From Burkholderia sp. Bp9142 (GTDB lineage: Bacteria > Pseudomonadota > Gammaproteobacteria > Burkholderiales > Burkholderiaceae), in the NCBI RefSeq assembly GCF_003853415.1, contig NZ_QTPP01000005.1, positions 124,001 to 188,000 of the forward strand: DNA of 64,000 nucleotides. The letters are read 5' to 3'. The translations under genes and the position numbers were made by a program. Below are positions 18,507-29,015 of the stretch, piece by piece. How positions within the stretch are numbered: position 1 is the first letter of the stretch; the number at the start of each line of letters is the position of its first letter. Under the pieces are notes generated by a model, which did not search any database, was not told the DNA's origin, and saw only the letters and a list, made by a program, of their open reading frames with translations.

Positions 18507-18899
18507 ATGATCGGTAACTGGAACTACGGTACGGGCCGCCGCAAGAGCGCTGTCGCACGTGTCTTCATCAAGGCTGGCAAGGGCGATATCATCGTCAACG
18601 GCAAGCCCATCGCTGACTACTTCTCGCGCGAAACGTCGCTGATGATCGTGCGTCAACCGCTGGAACTCACGAACCACGGCCAGACGTTCGACATCAAGGT
18701 CAACGTCAATGGCGGCGGCGAAACGGGTCAGGCAGGTGCAGTGCGCCACGGCATCACCCGTGCACTGATCGACTACGATGCGACGCTGAAGCCGTCGCTG
18801 TCGAACGCAGGCTTCGTCACGCGCGATGCACGTGAAGTCGAGCGTAAGAAGGTTGGTCTGCGCAAGGCACGTCGCGCAAAGCAGTTCTCGAAGCGTTAA
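18507..18899 (+). CDS. rpsI: 30S ribosomal protein S9
   Basis: Small-subunit protein whose C-terminal tail reaches the P-site tRNA. It has 130 residues, the normal bacterial length. The start [20 protein letters not shown] and the basic end [11 protein letters not shown], with its terminal Lys-Arg, are diagnostic. AAGGGGAG upstream supports ATG 18507. It is cotranscribed with rplM and ends before a strong terminator. Confidence 0.98.
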   Translation: MIGNWNYGTGRRKSAVARVFIKAGKGDIIVNGKPIADYFSRETSLMIVRQPLELTNHGQTFDIKVNVNGGGETGQAGAVRHGITRALIDYDATLKPSLSNAGFVTRDAREVERKKVGLRKARRAKQFSKR

Positions 18900-18941
18900 T
18901 TCCGCTTCATGGCCGCGCCGCTTCCGGGCGGCGTCCGCCGG

Positions 18942-18976
18942 AAAAACCGCCAGCTTTCGCGCTGGCGGTTTTTTTT
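18942..18976 (+). terminator. Intrinsic terminator of rplM-rpsI
   Basis: A 13-bp perfect stem (18942-18954 with 18961-18973), loop TTTCGC, followed by a T-run to 18976. Confidence 0.9.
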
Positions 18977-19107
18977 ATGCCCGCGCGGCGGCCACCCGCG
19001 TGCGGGACCCCGCGTTGAAATCAACAAGAACCTATTGATTTCATGGACATCAGCACGATCTTCTGATCGGCCCTACAATAGCGGCTAAAGCTTTTTGGAG
19101 AGTTCGC

Positions 19108-19479
19108 ATGAACGCTGTTACCGAATCCGCAGCAACGACCACCGATATGCCGCTGCCGTTCGTCTTCACCGACGCCGCGGCCGACAAGGTCAAGCAACTG
19201 ATCGACGAAGAGGGCAACCCCGAACTGAAGCTGCGCGTGTTCGTGCAGGGCGGCGGCTGCTCGGGCTTCCAGTATGGCTTCACGTTCGACGAGGAAGTCA
19301 ACGAGGACGACACCGTGATGAACAAGAACGGCGTCCAGCTCCTGATCGACTCGATGAGCTACCAGTACCTGGTCGGCGCCGAGATCGACTACAAGGACGA
19401 CCTCAACGGCGCCCAGTTCGTGATCAAGAACCCGAACGCCACGACCACCTGCGGGTGCGGCTCGTCGTTCTCGGTCTGA
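19108..19479 (+). CDS. erpA: Iron-sulfur cluster insertion protein ErpA
   Basis: A-type carrier that delivers [4Fe-4S] clusters to apo-enzymes, needed for isoprenoid synthesis and respiration. It has 123 residues with the HesB/IscA fold. The three ligand cysteines are present: one in [14 protein letters not shown] near residue 51 and two in the C-terminal TTCGCGSSF. The N-terminal 12 residues (Thr/Ala-rich) form the usual Burkholderia extension. GGAGAG stands 7 nt before ATG 19108. It is monocistronic: rpsI's terminator lies upstream and its own hairpin downstream. Confidence 0.95.
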   Translation: MNAVTESAATTTDMPLPFVFTDAAADKVKQLIDEEGNPELKLRVFVQGGGCSGFQYGFTFDEEVNEDDTVMNKNGVQLLIDSMSYQYLVGAEIDYKDDLNGAQFVIKNPNATTTCGCGSSFSV

Positions 19480-19513
19480 GCGCACGACGGATCCTGTCCG
19501 TTTCGCCGGAATG

Positions 19514-19540
19514 AAAAACGGGGCTTCATGCCCCGTTTTT
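19514..19540. terminator. Bidirectional terminator between erpA and anmK
   Basis: AAAAACGGGGC (19514-19524) pairs with GCCCCGTTTTT (19530-19540). The stem has T-runs on both strands, so it can serve erpA (plus) and anmK (minus, stop at 19586). Confidence 0.85.
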
Positions 19541-19585
19541 CATGTCCGTACGCGGTGTGTGCCGCGCGGACCGTGCATTGCGTAT

Positions 19586-20734
19586 CTAGCGCGGATAGAG
19601 CGCGCCGAGCACGCGCTCACCCGCGGCACCGGTCACGCTCGCGAGATTGCCGGGCTGGCGCGCGGCGAAGCGATACGCGAGCCACGCGAACGCGAGCGCC
19701 TCGACCTGCTGCGGCGGCACGCCGAGCGCGGCGGTCGTATTGACCGTCGCCGGCACGCCGGCCTCGCGCAACGCATCCGCGAGCGCGGCGAGCAGCACCG
19801 GGTTGCGGGCGCCGCCGCCGCAGACGAACACGGCCTTGCAGCCGGCCGCGTGCCGTGCGATCTCGCGGGCAATCGAGACGGCGGTGAGCGCCGTCAGCGT
19901 CGCCTGCACGTCTTCCGGCGCGACCTGCGCGAATCCGGCGAGCTTGGTGTCGAGCCACGCGGGATTGAACAGGTCGCGGCCGGTGCTCTTCGGCGGCGGT
20001 GCGGCGAAGTAGGGCTCGTCGAGCAGCGCGTCGAGCAGTGACGCGTGCACGGTGCCGCGCGCGGCGAACTTGCCGCCGTCGTCGTACGGCTTGCCGAGGT
20101 GGCGCGTCGCCCATGCGTCGAGCAACGCGTTCGCGGGCCCGCAGTCGAAGCCGCGCACGTCGCCACCCTCGCCGGGCAGGATCGTGATGTTGCTGATGCC
20201 GCCGAGGTTGCAGACGATTCGCGTCTCGCCCGGCGCGCCGAACACCGTCGCATGGAACGCCGGCGCGAGCGGCGCGCCGTGGCCGCCCGATGCGACGTCG
20301 CGGCTGCGGAAATCGGCGATCACGTCGATATGGGCAAGCTCCGCGAGCAGCGCCGGATTGTTGAGCTGGCGCGTGTAGCCGCGCTCGGGACGGTGCCGGA
20401 CCGTCTGGCCGTGCACGCCGATCGCGCGGATCTCGTCGCGCGACAGCCCGGCCGTGCGCTGCAGCTCGTGACAGCACACCGCGTAGCGTGCGACGAGCGC
20501 GTTCGCCGCGACCGATTCGCGGTCGATCTCGTCGTCGCCAGGCTGCTGCAGCGCGAACAGCGCGTCGCGCAGCGATTGCGCGAAGCCGACGAATGCCTCC
20601 GCGAGCACGACCGGCGCGCGGCCCGTCTCGAAACGCACGGCGACGCCGTCGACGCCGTCCATGCTGGTTCCCGACATCAGCCCGAAGTAGATGCCGTCGG
20701 CCGGATGGGCGGGTTGCGGATGTCGTTGCGGCAC
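19586..20734 (-). CDS. anmK: Anhydro-N-acetylmuramic acid kinase
   Basis: Phosphorylates and opens 1,6-anhydro-MurNAc, feeding recycled peptidoglycan sugar back as MurNAc-6-phosphate. It has 382 residues, close to the usual 370. The ASKHA-fold phosphate loop [17 protein letters not shown] starts at residue 17, VHGQTVRH and NLGGISNIT are the substrate motifs, and [11 protein letters not shown] closes the ATP site. The start is GTG 20734, with GGAG 8 nt upstream (AGGAGAACCCAAC before GTG). Divergent from tyrS. Confidence 0.93.
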   Translation of the reverse strand: MPQRHPQPAHPADGIYFGLMSGTSMDGVDGVAVRFETGRAPVVLAEAFVGFAQSLRDALFALQQPGDDEIDRESVAANALVARYAVCCHELQRTAGLSRDEIRAIGVHGQTVRHRPERGYTRQLNNPALLAELAHIDVIADFRSRDVASGGHGAPLAPAFHATVFGAPGETRIVCNLGGISNITILPGEGGDVRGFDCGPANALLDAWATRHLGKPYDDGGKFAARGTVHASLLDALLDEPYFAAPPPKSTGRDLFNPAWLDTKLAGFAQVAPEDVQATLTALTAVSIAREIARHAAGCKAVFVCGGGARNPVLLAALADALREAGVPATVNTTAALGVPPQQVEALAFAWLAYRFAARQPGNLASVTGAAGERVLGALYPR

Positions 20735-20876
20735 GTTGGGTTCTCCTGGATCGAGCGGCGCGGGCCGGTGCCACGCGCCTTGCGCCCGATTATCCGCGCA
20801 ACCTGACGCGTCGTTAAGCGATGCACGCGCAAGTTATGGGAAAATCCCTGTCTTTGCGACATTCTTCCTGGCACCG

Positions 20877-22118
20877 ATGAGCACCGAACCCAGTTCCAAG
20901 CCTGTTTTCCCGATCACCGACGAAGTCCGCCATGCGCTCGCCGTCACGAAGCGCGGCGTCGACGAATTGCTGATCGAGGAAGAGTTCGCGCAGAAGCTCG
21001 CGCGCAGCGCGGCCACCGGCACGCCGCTGCGCATCAAGCTCGGCCTCGACCCGACGGCGCCCGACATCCACATCGGCCATACGGTCGTGCTGAACAAGAT
21101 GCGTCAGCTGCAGGACCTCGGTCACACCGTGATCTTCCTGATCGGCGATTTCACGTCGCTGATCGGCGATCCGTCGGGCCGCAACGCGACGCGTCCGCCG
21201 CTCACGCGCGAACAGATCGAATCGAACGCGAAGACCTACTTCGAACAGGCCGCGCTCGTGCTCGACCGCGAAAAAACCGAGATCCGCTACAACAGCGAAT
21301 GGTCGATGCCGCTCGGCGCGGACGGGATGATCAAGCTTGCGTCGCGCTACACGGTCGCGCGGATCCTCGAGCGCGAGGACTTCACGAAGCGCTTCCAGGG
21401 CGGCGTGCCGATCTCGATCCACGAATTCCTGTACCCGCTGATGCAGGGCTACGACTCGGTCGCGCTGAACGCCGACCTCGAGCTCGGCGGCACCGACCAG
21501 AAGTTCAACCTGCTGGTCGGCCGCGAACTGCAGAAGCAGTACGGCCAGGAACAGCAGTGCATCCTGACGATGCCGCTGCTCGAAGGGCTCGACGGCGTCG
21601 AGAAGATGTCGAAGTCGAAGGGCAACTACGTCGGCATCAGCGAGAAGCCGACCGACATGTTCGGCAAGCTGATGAGCATCTCGGACACGCTGATGTGGCG
21701 TTACTTCGAACTGCTGTCGTTCCGCAGCCTCGACGAGATCGCCGGCTTCAAGCGCGACGCCGAAGGCGGCCGCAATCCGCGCGACTTCAAGGTGCTGCTC
21801 GCGCAGGAAATCGTCGCGCGCTTCCACTCGCAGGCCGACGCCGAGCGTGCGCTCGAGGACTTCAACCACCGCGCGAAGGGCGGCGTGCCGGACGACATCC
21901 CGTCGGTCACGCTCGCGGGCGCGCCGCTCGCGATCGGCCAGTTGCTGAAGCAGGCCGGCCTCGTGCCGTCGACGAGCGAGGCGCTGCGCAACATCGAGCA
22001 GGGCGGCGTGAAGATCGACGGCGCGGCCGTGTCCGACAAGGGCCTGAAGGTCGAGGCCGGCGAGTTCGTCGTCCAGGTCGGCAAGCGCCGCTTCGCGCGC
22101 GTCACGTTGACCGCATGA
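20877..22118 (+). CDS. tyrS: Tyrosyl-tRNA synthetase
   Basis: Charges tRNA-Tyr; class I synthetase, homodimer, 413 residues. The HIGH motif appears in [14 protein letters not shown] near residue 60, and [12 protein letters not shown] near residue 243. The C-terminal S4-like RNA-binding domain starts near [20 protein letters not shown] 20877 is used; the frame upstream is a spurious extension. The stop overlaps the dtd start, coupling tyrosine charging to removal of mischarged D-tyrosine, a functionally sensible pair. Confidence 0.96.
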   Translation: MSTEPSSKPVFPITDEVRHALAVTKRGVDELLIEEEFAQKLARSAATGTPLRIKLGLDPTAPDIHIGHTVVLNKMRQLQDLGHTVIFLIGDFTSLIGDPSGRNATRPPLTREQIESNAKTYFEQAALVLDREKTEIRYNSEWSMPLGADGMIKLASRYTVARILEREDFTKRFQGGVPISIHEFLYPLMQGYDSVALNADLELGGTDQKFNLLVGRELQKQYGQEQQCILTMPLLEGLDGVEKMSKSKGNYVGISEKPTDMFGKLMSISDTLMWRYFELLSFRSLDEIAGFKRDAEGGRNPRDFKVLLAQEIVARFHSQADAERALEDFNHRAKGGVPDDIPSVTLAGAPLAIGQLLKQAGLVPSTSEALRNIEQGGVKIDGAAVSDKGLKVEAGEFVVQVGKRRFARVTLTA

Positions 22119-22573
22119 TCGCGCTGATCCAGCGCGTGAAGCGCGCCGACGTGCGCGTCGGCGAGCGCACGACGGGCGAGATCGGCGCAGGCCTGCTCGC
22201 GCTCGTCTGCGCGGAGCGCGGCGACACCGAGGCCGCGGCCGACAAGCTGCTCGCGAAGCTGCTCGGCTATCGCGTGTTCAGCGACGCGGCCGGCAAGATG
22301 AACCTGCCGGTGTCGAACATCGATGGCGCGGGCGCTACCGGCGGCCTGCTGCTCGTGTCGCAGTTCACGCTCGCGGCCGATACCAACAGCGGGCTGCGGC
22401 CGAGCTTCACGCCGGCCGCGCCGCCCGACGAAGGCGCGCGCCTGTTCGACTATTTCGTCGCGGCCGCGCGCGAGCGCCATCCGGTCGTCGAGACGGGCGA
22501 GTTCGGCGCCGACATGCAGGTGTCGCTCGTCAACGACGGCCCCGTGACGTTCTGGCTGCAAGTGCGGCCCTGA
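22115..22573 (+). CDS. dtd: D-aminoacyl-tRNA deacylase
   Basis: Hydrolyses D-amino acids from mischarged tRNA, for example D-Tyr-tRNA-Tyr. It has 152 residues against 145 in E. coli. Start [20 protein letters not shown], the catalytic-pocket motif [10 protein letters not shown] near residue 80 and the cross-subunit Gly-Pro motif [10 protein letters not shown] at the C-terminus are all intact. The ATG overlaps the tyrS stop (ATGA), so the two genes are translationally coupled. Confidence 0.95.
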   Translation: MIALIQRVKRADVRVGERTTGEIGAGLLALVCAERGDTEAAADKLLAKLLGYRVFSDAAGKMNLPVSNIDGAGATGGLLLVSQFTLAADTNSGLRPSFTPAAPPDEGARLFDYFVAAARERHPVVETGEFGADMQVSLVNDGPVTFWLQVRP

Positions 22574-22596
22574 TTCTTTCCCGGAGACGCGCCGCG

Positions 22597-23259
22597 ATGG
22601 CCACCACGCAGATCCTGTTCATTCGCCATGGCGAGACGGCCTGGAACCGCATCAAGCGCATCCAGGGCCATATCGACATTCCGCTGGCCGACACGGGGCT
22701 CGCGCAGGCGCAGCGGCTGGCCGTCCGGCTTGCGCGGGAAGCGCGTGACGGGCAGCGGATCGACGCGATCTATTCGAGCGACCTGATGCGCGCGCAGCAG
22801 ACCGCGCAACCCTTTGCCGATGCGCTCGGGTTGCCGCTGCAGTTGCGCGAAGGGCTGCGCGAACGCGCGTACGGCGTGTTCCAGGGGCATGACAGCACCG
22901 AGATCGAGACGCTGTTTCCGGATGCCTACGCCGCGTGGCAGACCCGCGACCCGGGCTTCGCGCCTGACGGCGGCGAGTCGCAGCGCGAGTTTTATCATCG
23001 CGTGCTGCATGCGCTCGAGCCGATCGTCGCCGCGCATCCCGGCGGCCGGATCGCGTGTGTCGCGCACGGTGGCGTGCTCGACTGCGTGTACCGCTTTGCA
23101 AACGGTCTCGACCTGTCTGCACCGCGCAGCTATCAGCTGCTCAACACGAGCATCAACGTCGTCGATTACGTCGACGGCCGCGCGCAGGTCGTGCATTGGG
23201 CCGACGTGTCGCATCTGGACGCCGCGAGCGACGACGACGGGTATCGCAAGGTGCTCTGA
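22597..23259 (+). CDS. Histidine phosphatase family protein (phosphoglycerate mutase-like)
   Basis: A 220-residue enzyme of the cofactor-dependent phosphoglycerate mutase/phosphatase superfamily. FIRHGETAWN at residues 8-17 carries the phospho-accepting histidine, the acid residue lies in LREGLRERAYGVFQG, and VAHGGVLDCV carries the second histidine. It resembles GpmB and RNase H/phosphatase-like 'broad-specificity phosphatases' more than true GpmA, so a phosphatase role is likelier than glycolysis; the substrate is unknown. GGAG lies 10 nt before ATG 22597, 23 bp after dtd, probably in the same operon. Confidence 0.85.
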   Translation: MATTQILFIRHGETAWNRIKRIQGHIDIPLADTGLAQAQRLAVRLAREARDGQRIDAIYSSDLMRAQQTAQPFADALGLPLQLREGLRERAYGVFQGHDSTEIETLFPDAYAAWQTRDPGFAPDGGESQREFYHRVLHALEPIVAAHPGGRIACVAHGGVLDCVYRFANGLDLSAPRSYQLLNTSINVVDYVDGRAQVVHWADVSHLDAASDDDGYRKVL

Positions 23260-23310
23260 CCGATCGTACCGGCCCCGCCCGGCGTGACCGGCCGGGGGCC
23301 GCCTTCCCCG

Positions 23311-23511
23311 TCAGGCTTGCCGCGGCAGTGCGTGGCGCGTCTTGTCGTCGAGCGCGTACGCGATCTTGCCGGGCTCGTCGGCCGTGATCGGCTGACGCAG
23401 CTTGTCGAATTCCCCCTTGCTGTACTTCTTCCCGCCGTTGATCGCATCCACGCGCCCGAGATCGGCGCCCGTCTTGCCGTCGATCACCGGGTTCGTGGAC
23501 GCGACTGGCAG
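23311..23511 (-). pseudogene. 3' remnant of an unidentified gene
   Basis: An open frame of 66 codons with Burkholderia-like codon use but no start: a TGA (23512-23514) blocks it upstream and the first codon is CTG. It reads as the C-terminus of a soluble protein (NPVIDGKTGADLGRVDAI, then KKYSKGEFDKLRQPITADE, ending in LPRQA and TGA). No Shine-Dalgarno. It lies 25 bp downstream of the MpaB-type gene on the same strand. The likeliest reading is the tail of a gene whose 5' part was lost when the oxygenase gene arrived or by deletion. I cannot name the parent family. Confidence 0.6.
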
Positions 23512-23536
23512 TCAATCGAAATGATCCGAGGTGCTG

Positions 23537-24490
23537 TCAAGAGGGCGGGTTGCCGTCGGGCGGTGTCGCGGTTGCGCGGCGGCGTGCGCGTTTCGACGCG
23601 CCGTTCACGAGCGCCCAGCGCAGCACGGGGGCGACTGCCCGGACACCGGGCCGGACCACCGCGCGTCGCAGCGGTGCGAACGTCGACACACCGAGCATGC
23701 GCTGCGCCCAGGGCGGCAGCAGGTCGATCCCCGCATGCATGATCAGCGACGCGGCCGGCCGCAGCGCGGGCGTCGCGACCGGCACATTCAGCAGGATGTC
23801 CATGACGTCGAAGGTGTGCGGCCCGGCTTCGAGTTCGGGCTGCATGCGCGCGAAATAGGCCGCTACCTCGGCACGTGAACGAGGCACATCCCGGGCACCG
23901 AGCAGCTCGGCGATCAATGCCGTTTCAGCGTAATAGCCGTCCTGCAACTCGCCCGACAGCGACGGATTCACATAGCGCAAATGCGCGGCGAGGAAGCTCG
24001 ATACTTCGGCGACATGCACCCAGGTCAGCAACGCCGGATCGTCGGCTCGATACGGCCGGCCGTCGGGCGCGGTACCCGATATGCGCGCGTGGATCGCTTT
24101 CACGCGCTCGATCAGCGCGAGTGCGTCGGCGCGGCTGCCGAACGTCGTGCCCGTGATGAACGTGGCGGTGCGCCGCAAGCGGCCGAGGATGTCGGTGCGA
24201 AACGACGAGTGATCCCAGACGCCCGCGAGCGCGAGCGGATGAAGCGCCTGCAGCAGCAGCGCGGCGATGCCGCCCGTCATCATCGACGTGAAATCGGCAT
24301 GCACGCGCCAGCAGATGGCGTTGGGGCCGAACAGTCCCGGATCTCCGGGCGGCGACGAAAGATCGATCGACGGACCGCCGCCGCCTGCCGTCAGGTGCGT
24401 GATGCCGGCCACGAGCCGCTTGCGGATCGGCTCGGCCCAGCGCGGGCCCGGTGCGGGGGCGGCGGGATGCGGGCTGGGCGGCGTGGTCAT
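23537..24490 (-). CDS. Oxygenase MpaB family protein (DUF2236)
   Basis: A 317-residue member of the DUF2236/MpaB family, heme-binding oxygenases related to latex-clearing protein and fungal MpaB. The N-terminal third has the family block CWRVHADFTSMMTGG near residue 60, followed by LLLQALHPLALAGVWDHSSF, where the conserved histidines and the arginine that belong to the heme site can be seen. TWVHVAEVSSFLAAH near residue 155 is the second conserved segment. The C-terminus is basic and Arg-rich, without a signal peptide. It begins 24 bp after the ruvB stop, same strand. Substrate unknown. Confidence 0.8.
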   Translation of the reverse strand: MTTPPSPHPAAPAPGPRWAEPIRKRLVAGITHLTAGGGGPSIDLSSPPGDPGLFGPNAICWRVHADFTSMMTGGIAALLLQALHPLALAGVWDHSSFRTDILGRLRRTATFITGTTFGSRADALALIERVKAIHARISGTAPDGRPYRADDPALLTWVHVAEVSSFLAAHLRYVNPSLSGELQDGYYAETALIAELLGARDVPRSRAEVAAYFARMQPELEAGPHTFDVMDILLNVPVATPALRPAASLIMHAGIDLLPPWAQRMLGVSTFAPLRRAVVRPGVRAVAPVLRWALVNGASKRARRRATATPPDGNPPS

Positions 24491-24514
24491 GGCTGGCTTG
24501 GCGCGGGCGGCGCG

Positions 24515-25582
24515 CTACTTCCCGTCGGGGGTGTCCCACATCCCGCGTTCGGCGTTGCCGGCATTGGGCGCCGAGAGCCCGAAGTGGCGGTACGTGAGCA
24601 GCGTCGCGACGCGCCCGCGCGGCGTGCGTTGCAGGAAGCCCTGCTGGATCAGGTACGGTTCGAGCACGTCCTCGATCGTGTCGCGTTCCTCGCCGATCGC
24701 CGCCGCGAGGTTGTCGATGCCGACCGGGCCGCCGTCGAACTTGTGCAGGATCGCCTCGAGCAGCTTGCGGTCCATCAGGTCGAAGCCGACCGGGTCGACG
24801 TCGAGCATCGCGAGCGCGGCGTCGGCGACGGCCGCGGTGATCTGGCCGTCGGCCTTCACTTCCGCATAGTCGCGCACGCGGCGCAGCAGCCGGTTCGCGA
24901 TCCGCGGCGTGCCGCGCGAGCGCTTCGCGATCTCCAGCGCGCCGTTCGGATCGATCTGCGCGTTCAGCAGCGACGCCGAGCGCCGCACGATGCGCGACAG
25001 CTGGTCGGCATCGTAGAACTCGAGGCGCGCGACGATCCCGAAGCGATCGCGCAGCGGGTTGGTCAGCATCCCCGCGCGCGTGGTCGCGCCGACCAGCGTG
25101 AACGGCTGCAGGTCGAGCTTCACGCTGCGCGCGGCCGGCCCCTCGCCGATCATGATGTCGATCTGGTAATCCTCGAGCGCCGGATACAGGATTTCCTCGA
25201 CGACCGGCGACAGCCGGTGGATCTCGTCGATGAACAGCACGTCGTTCGCTTCGAGGTTGGTCAGCAGCGCGGCGAGGTCGCCCGCGCGCTCGAGCACGGG
25301 GCCCGACGTCTGGCGCAGGTTTACGCCCATCTCGCGCGCGATGATGTGCGCGAGGGTGGTCTTGCCGAGGCCCGGCGGCCCGAACAGCAGCACGTGGTCG
25401 AGCGGCTCGGAGCGGCGCTTCGCGGCCTCGATGAAGATCTCGAGCTGGCCGCGCACCTTTTCCTGGCCGACGTAGTCGTCGAGGTGGCGCGGCCGCAGCG
25501 CGCGTTCGAACACCTCCTCGTGCGACGAGGCGGGCGTGGCGGCGATGATCCGCTCGGCGGCGAGTTTGTCGGTTTCAATCAT
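24515..25582 (-). CDS. ruvB: Holliday junction branch migration ATPase RuvB
   Basis: Hexameric AAA+ motor that drives Holliday junction branch migration with RuvA. It has 355 residues, against 336 in E. coli. Walker [14 protein letters not shown] near residue 67, Walker [13 protein letters not shown], sensor 1 GATTRAGML and the arginine finger region are present, and a winged-helix C-terminal DNA-binding domain ends the protein. The N-terminus has the conserved [17 protein letters not shown] box (here [15 protein letters not shown]). It lies 120 bp downstream of ruvA in a ruvC-ruvA-ruvB order. Confidence 0.97.
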   Translation of the reverse strand: MIETDKLAAERIIAATPASSHEEVFERALRPRHLDDYVGQEKVRGQLEIFIEAAKRRSEPLDHVLLFGPPGLGKTTLAHIIAREMGVNLRQTSGPVLERAGDLAALLTNLEANDVLFIDEIHRLSPVVEEILYPALEDYQIDIMIGEGPAARSVKLDLQPFTLVGATTRAGMLTNPLRDRFGIVARLEFYDADQLSRIVRRSASLLNAQIDPNGALEIAKRSRGTPRIANRLLRRVRDYAEVKADGQITAAVADAALAMLDVDPVGFDLMDRKLLEAILHKFDGGPVGIDNLAAAIGEERDTIEDVLEPYLIQQGFLQRTPRGRVATLLTYRHFGLSAPNAGNAERGMWDTPDGK

Positions 25583-25702
25583 GCGGCCATTGTACCGCGC
25601 ACCGTCACGCGGCCGAACTGGCCGAACGGCCGACTGGCGCGCGCCGCGCGGTGGCGCAACACTGGCTCCGACAGCCGGTTCGGGCGCCTGCCCGGGCCGC
25701 CG

Positions 25703-26284
25703 TTACACCTTCGACAGCGCCTTGAGCGCGAGCTTGATGCCTTCGGACACGCCGGTGCCGGCCGGCACGTTCTTGATCGCGGCGAGGCCTTCCTTTTCGG
25801 AATAGCCGAGCGCGAGCAGCGCGTTGAGGATGTCGGTCGCGTGGTCGGACGGCGACGCGGCGCCGGCGAGCGCACCGAGATCGGCGCCGAGCTTGCCCTT
25901 CAGCTCGAGCAGCAGGCGCTCGGCGGTCTTCTTGCCGATGCCGGGCAGGCGCGTGAGGCGCGCGGCGTCCTGCATCGTCACCGCCTGCGCGAGCTCCTGC
26001 ACGCTCATGCCGGACAGCACGGCGAGCGCCATGCGCGCGCCGATGCCGGTGATCTTCAGCAGTTCGCGGAAGGTCGTGCGCTCCTGCGGCGTCAGGAAGC
26101 CGTACAGCAGGTGCGCATCTTCTCGCACGATCTGCTGCGTGAGCAGCACGACGCGCTCGCCCGTTTGCGGCAGGTTGTAGAAGGTGCTCATCGGCACGTC
26201 GATTTCGTAGCCGACGCCGTTGCAGTCGACGAGCAGGTGAGGCGGGTTCTTTTCGAGCAGGATGCCGGCGATGCGACCGATCAT
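25703..26284 (-). CDS. ruvA: Holliday junction DNA-binding protein RuvA
   Basis: Tetrameric protein that clamps the Holliday junction and loads RuvB. It has 193 residues (E. coli 203). Three domains can be followed: an N-terminal OB fold ([20 protein letters not shown]), two helix-hairpin-helix motifs ([14 protein letters not shown] and [20 protein letters not shown]) and a C-terminal three-helix domain that touches RuvB ([20 protein letters not shown]), joined by an Ala/Ser linker near residue 140. Confidence 0.97.
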   Translation of the reverse strand: MIGRIAGILLEKNPPHLLVDCNGVGYEIDVPMSTFYNLPQTGERVVLLTQQIVREDAHLLYGFLTPQERTTFRELLKITGIGARMALAVLSGMSVQELAQAVTMQDAARLTRLPGIGKKTAERLLLELKGKLGADLGALAGAASPSDHATDILNALLALGYSEKEGLAAIKNVPAGTGVSEGIKLALKALSKV

Positions 26285-26477
26285 GGATGGCGGGATGCGA
26301 GGAAGAAAGCGCGAGTGTAGCGCAGGTGCGGCGCGATGCCGATGGGTTGGCCGTCAGGTCGGGGCGATGCGCCGCGCGTGCGCGACGCGGGTCGAGCAGG
26401 CGGGCAGGGCGGTGGCAGGTGCAATGCGCGCGACGCGAGCGGCTGCGCGCCGCGCCGGGCGGTTGCGTGCCGTCGTA

Positions 26478-27020
26478 TCAACCGACGAGCCGCCCACGCC
26501 GCACACGCAGCCCCTTCTTCGCGAGCGCCGGCGCGAGGCCGCTGATCGTGCCGAGCGTGTTGCCGCTGTGCGCATGGCAGATCGCCATCCCGAGCGCGTC
26601 GGCTGCGTCGCTGCCGGGCTGGCCGGTGAGATTGAGCAGCCGCGTGACCATCTCCTGCATCTGCGACTTGGTTGCGCGGCCGTAACCGACGACGGCCTGC
26701 TTCAGTTGCAGCGCGGTGTATTCGGCGACCGGCAGGCCGCCGGAGACGAGCCCGCAGATCGCGGCGCCGCGCGCTTGGCCGAGCAGCAGCGTCGATTGCG
26801 GGTTCACGTTGACGAACACCTGTTCGATCGCGGCCTGGTCGGGCGCGTGTTCGCGCACGAGCGTCGACACGCCCTGGAAGATCGTGCCGAGCCGGGTGGC
26901 GAGGTCGGCCGTCGGCGTGCGGATCACGCCGCTTGCGACATAGGCGAGCCGGTGGCCGCTGACGTCGATGATGCCGAAGCCGGTGACGCGCAGGCCGGGG
27001 TCGATGCCGAGAATTCGCAT
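26478..27020 (-). CDS. ruvC: Holliday junction resolvase RuvC
   Basis: Endonuclease that cuts Holliday junctions; dimer with an RNase H fold, 180 residues. The acidic active-site residues are in place: D7 in [16 protein letters not shown], the glutamate in QAAIEQVFV, and the two aspartates in [16 protein letters not shown]. It lies 193 bp upstream of ruvA, in the order ruvC-ruvA-ruvB as in many betaproteobacteria, and is separated from purH by a terminator, so it probably has its own promoter. Confidence 0.97.
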   Translation of the reverse strand: MRILGIDPGLRVTGFGIIDVSGHRLAYVASGVIRTPTADLATRLGTIFQGVSTLVREHAPDQAAIEQVFVNVNPQSTLLLGQARGAAICGLVSGGLPVAEYTALQLKQAVVGYGRATKSQMQEMVTRLLNLTGQPGSDAADALGMAICHAHSGNTLGTISGLAPALAKKGLRVRRGRLVG

Positions 27021-27105
27021 GAGTGAGGAGAAAAACCTGATGCAGCGATACTACAACGAATGGTGCGCGGCGCCGGCCGCGCGGTCGCGTGCGCCGGCGC
27101 CGCGC

Positions 27106-27141
27106 AACAAAAAACCCGGCGGGTGCGATGCCGCCGGGTTT
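27106..27141 (-). terminator. Intrinsic terminator after purH
   Basis: Read on the minus strand, AAACCCGGC (complement of 27133-27141) pairs with GCCGGGTTT (complement of 27112-27120), followed by TTTTTTGTT. It ends the dusB-fis-purH transcript before ruvC. Confidence 0.85.
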
Positions 27142-27171
27142 GCGTGCGGCGGCCGTGCGGGCCGCATGCGA

Positions 27172-28737
27172 TCAGTGACGGAAGTGACGCACGCCCGTCA
27201 GGATCATCGCGATGCCGTGCTCGTCGGCTGCCGCGATCACTTCGTCGTCGCGCATCGAGCCGCCCGGCTGGATCACGCAGGTCGCGCCTGCCGCGACAAC
27301 GACGTCGAGACCGTCGCGGAACGGGAAGAACGCATCCGACGCGACGGCCGAGCCGGCCAGCGTGAGGCCGGCGTTCTGCGCCTTGATGCTGGCGATGCGC
27401 GCGGAATCGACGCGGCTCATCTGGCCTGCGCCGACGCCGAGCGTCATGCCGTTGCCGCAGAACACGATCGCGTTCGACTTCACGTACTTCGCGACGCGCC
27501 ATGCGAACAGCAGGTCGTCCATTTCCTTCGCGGTCGGCTGGCGTTTCGTGACGACGCGCAGTTCGCTCGGCTGCACGTTCTTCGAATCGAGCGACTGCAC
27601 GAGCAGGCCGCCGCCCACGCGCTTCAGGTCGAATGCGTTATGGCCGTCGCCCAGCGCGATCTCGAGCAGACGCACGTTCTGCTTCGCGGCGAACACCTGC
27701 TTCGCGGCGTCCGTGAACGACGGCGCGATCAGCACTTCGACGAACTGCTTCGCCACCGCCTGCGCGGCCGTCTCGTCGACTTCGCGGTTGAACGCGATGA
27801 TGCCGCCGAACGCCGACGTCGGGTCGGTCTGGAATGCCTTCGCGTACGCGTCGGCCGAGTCGTTGCCGACCGCGACGCCGCACGGGTTCGCATGCTTGAT
27901 GATCACGCAGGCCGGCGCGTCGAACGTCTTCACGCATTCCCACGCCGCGTCCGAATCCGCGATGTTGTTGTACGACAGTTCCTTGCCCTGCAGCTGGCGG
28001 TAGTTCGCCAGTGCGCCGGCCGGTGCCGCGAGGTCGCGGTAGAACGCGGCGCTCTGGTGCGGGTTCTCGCCGTAGCGCAGGTCCTGCACCTTGTCGAACG
28101 CCATGTTCAGCGTCGCCGGGTACGCGCTGCGCGACGCGTGCTGCAGCTCGTCGGTCAGGCTCGTCAGGTAGTTCGTGATCGCACCGTCGTATTGGGCGGT
28201 GTGCGCGAACACCTTCGTCGCGAGGCGGAAGTTGGTCGCGTAGCCGATCGCGTTGCCGTTCGCCTTCATTTCGTCGAGCACGACCGCGTAGTCGGCCGGA
28301 TCGACGACGACCGTCACGTCGCGGTGGTTCTTCGCGGCCGAGCGCAGCATCGTCGGGCCGCCGATGTCGATGTTCTCGATCGCGTCGGCGAGCGTGCAGT
28401 CGTCCTTCGCGATCGTCGCGACGAACGGATACAGGTTCACGACCAGCAGGTCGATCGTCGGGATGCCGTGCTGCTCCAGCGCCTGCATGTGCTCGGGCAG
28501 GTCGCGGCGGGCGAGGATGCCGCCGTGCACTTTCGGGTGGAGCGTCTTCACGCGCCCATCGAGCATTTCCGGAAAGCCCGTGTAATCGGCCACTTCGGTA
28601 ACGGGCAGGCCCGCATCGGCCAGGAGTTTCGCGGTGCCGCCGGTCGACAGCAGCTTGACGCCGAGGTCGGACAGCGACTTCGCGAAGTCGACGATGCCGG
28701 TCTTGTCGGAAACGGAAATGAGCGCTTGCTTGATCAT
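27172..28737 (-). CDS. purH: Bifunctional AICAR formyltransferase / IMP cyclohydrolase
   Basis: Catalyses the last two steps of IMP synthesis. It has 521 residues, standard for PurH. The N-terminal IMP cyclohydrolase domain (MGS-like fold) covers about residues 1-145, with [15 protein letters not shown] near residue 35 and [12 protein letters not shown] at 65-76. The larger AICAR transformylase domain follows, with [13 protein letters not shown] and [15 protein letters not shown] (the Lys-His catalytic pair). It lies 44 bp downstream of fis, same strand, so dusB-fis-purH is likely one transcript. Confidence 0.97.
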   Translation of the reverse strand: MIKQALISVSDKTGIVDFAKSLSDLGVKLLSTGGTAKLLADAGLPVTEVADYTGFPEMLDGRVKTLHPKVHGGILARRDLPEHMQALEQHGIPTIDLLVVNLYPFVATIAKDDCTLADAIENIDIGGPTMLRSAAKNHRDVTVVVDPADYAVVLDEMKANGNAIGYATNFRLATKVFAHTAQYDGAITNYLTSLTDELQHASRSAYPATLNMAFDKVQDLRYGENPHQSAAFYRDLAAPAGALANYRQLQGKELSYNNIADSDAAWECVKTFDAPACVIIKHANPCGVAVGNDSADAYAKAFQTDPTSAFGGIIAFNREVDETAAQAVAKQFVEVLIAPSFTDAAKQVFAAKQNVRLLEIALGDGHNAFDLKRVGGGLLVQSLDSKNVQPSELRVVTKRQPTAKEMDDLLFAWRVAKYVKSNAIVFCGNGMTLGVGAGQMSRVDSARIASIKAQNAGLTLAGSAVASDAFFPFRDGLDVVVAAGATCVIQPGGSMRDDEVIAAADEHGIAMILTGVRHFRH

Positions 28738-28781
28738 GATGGAACCACCAATAGCCAGGGAAACGGGGACGGGACGGCCGC

Positions 28782-29015
28782 CTACAGCAGGCCGTGCTGC
28801 TGCAGCTTCTTGCGCAGCGTATTGCGATTGATGCCGAGGTACTCCGCGGCGAGCGACTGGTTGCCGCCGGCCTGTACGAGCACGACCTCGAGCATCGGCT
28901 TTTCGACGCAGGACATCACCATTTCATAGACGTCGTGCGGATTGGAGCCGTCTAGATCCCGGAAATACACGTCCAGGCTCTCGCGGACACATTGTTCGAT
29001 GTTGTGCTTGCTCAT
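28782..29015 (-). CDS. fis: Fis family nucleoid-associated transcriptional regulator
   Basis: Small DNA-bending protein that modulates rRNA promoters, recombination and chromosome structure. It has 77 residues against 98 in E. coli; the beta-hairpin arms at the N-terminus are shorter. The C-terminal HTH is intact: [20 protein letters not shown] near residues 51-70. The ATG overlaps the dusB stop by 4 bp (ATGA), the same dusB-fis arrangement as in enterobacteria. Confidence 0.95.
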   Translation of the reverse strand: MSKHNIEQCVRESLDVYFRDLDGSNPHDVYEMVMSCVEKPMLEVVLVQAGGNQSLAAEYLGINRNTLRKKLQQHGLL

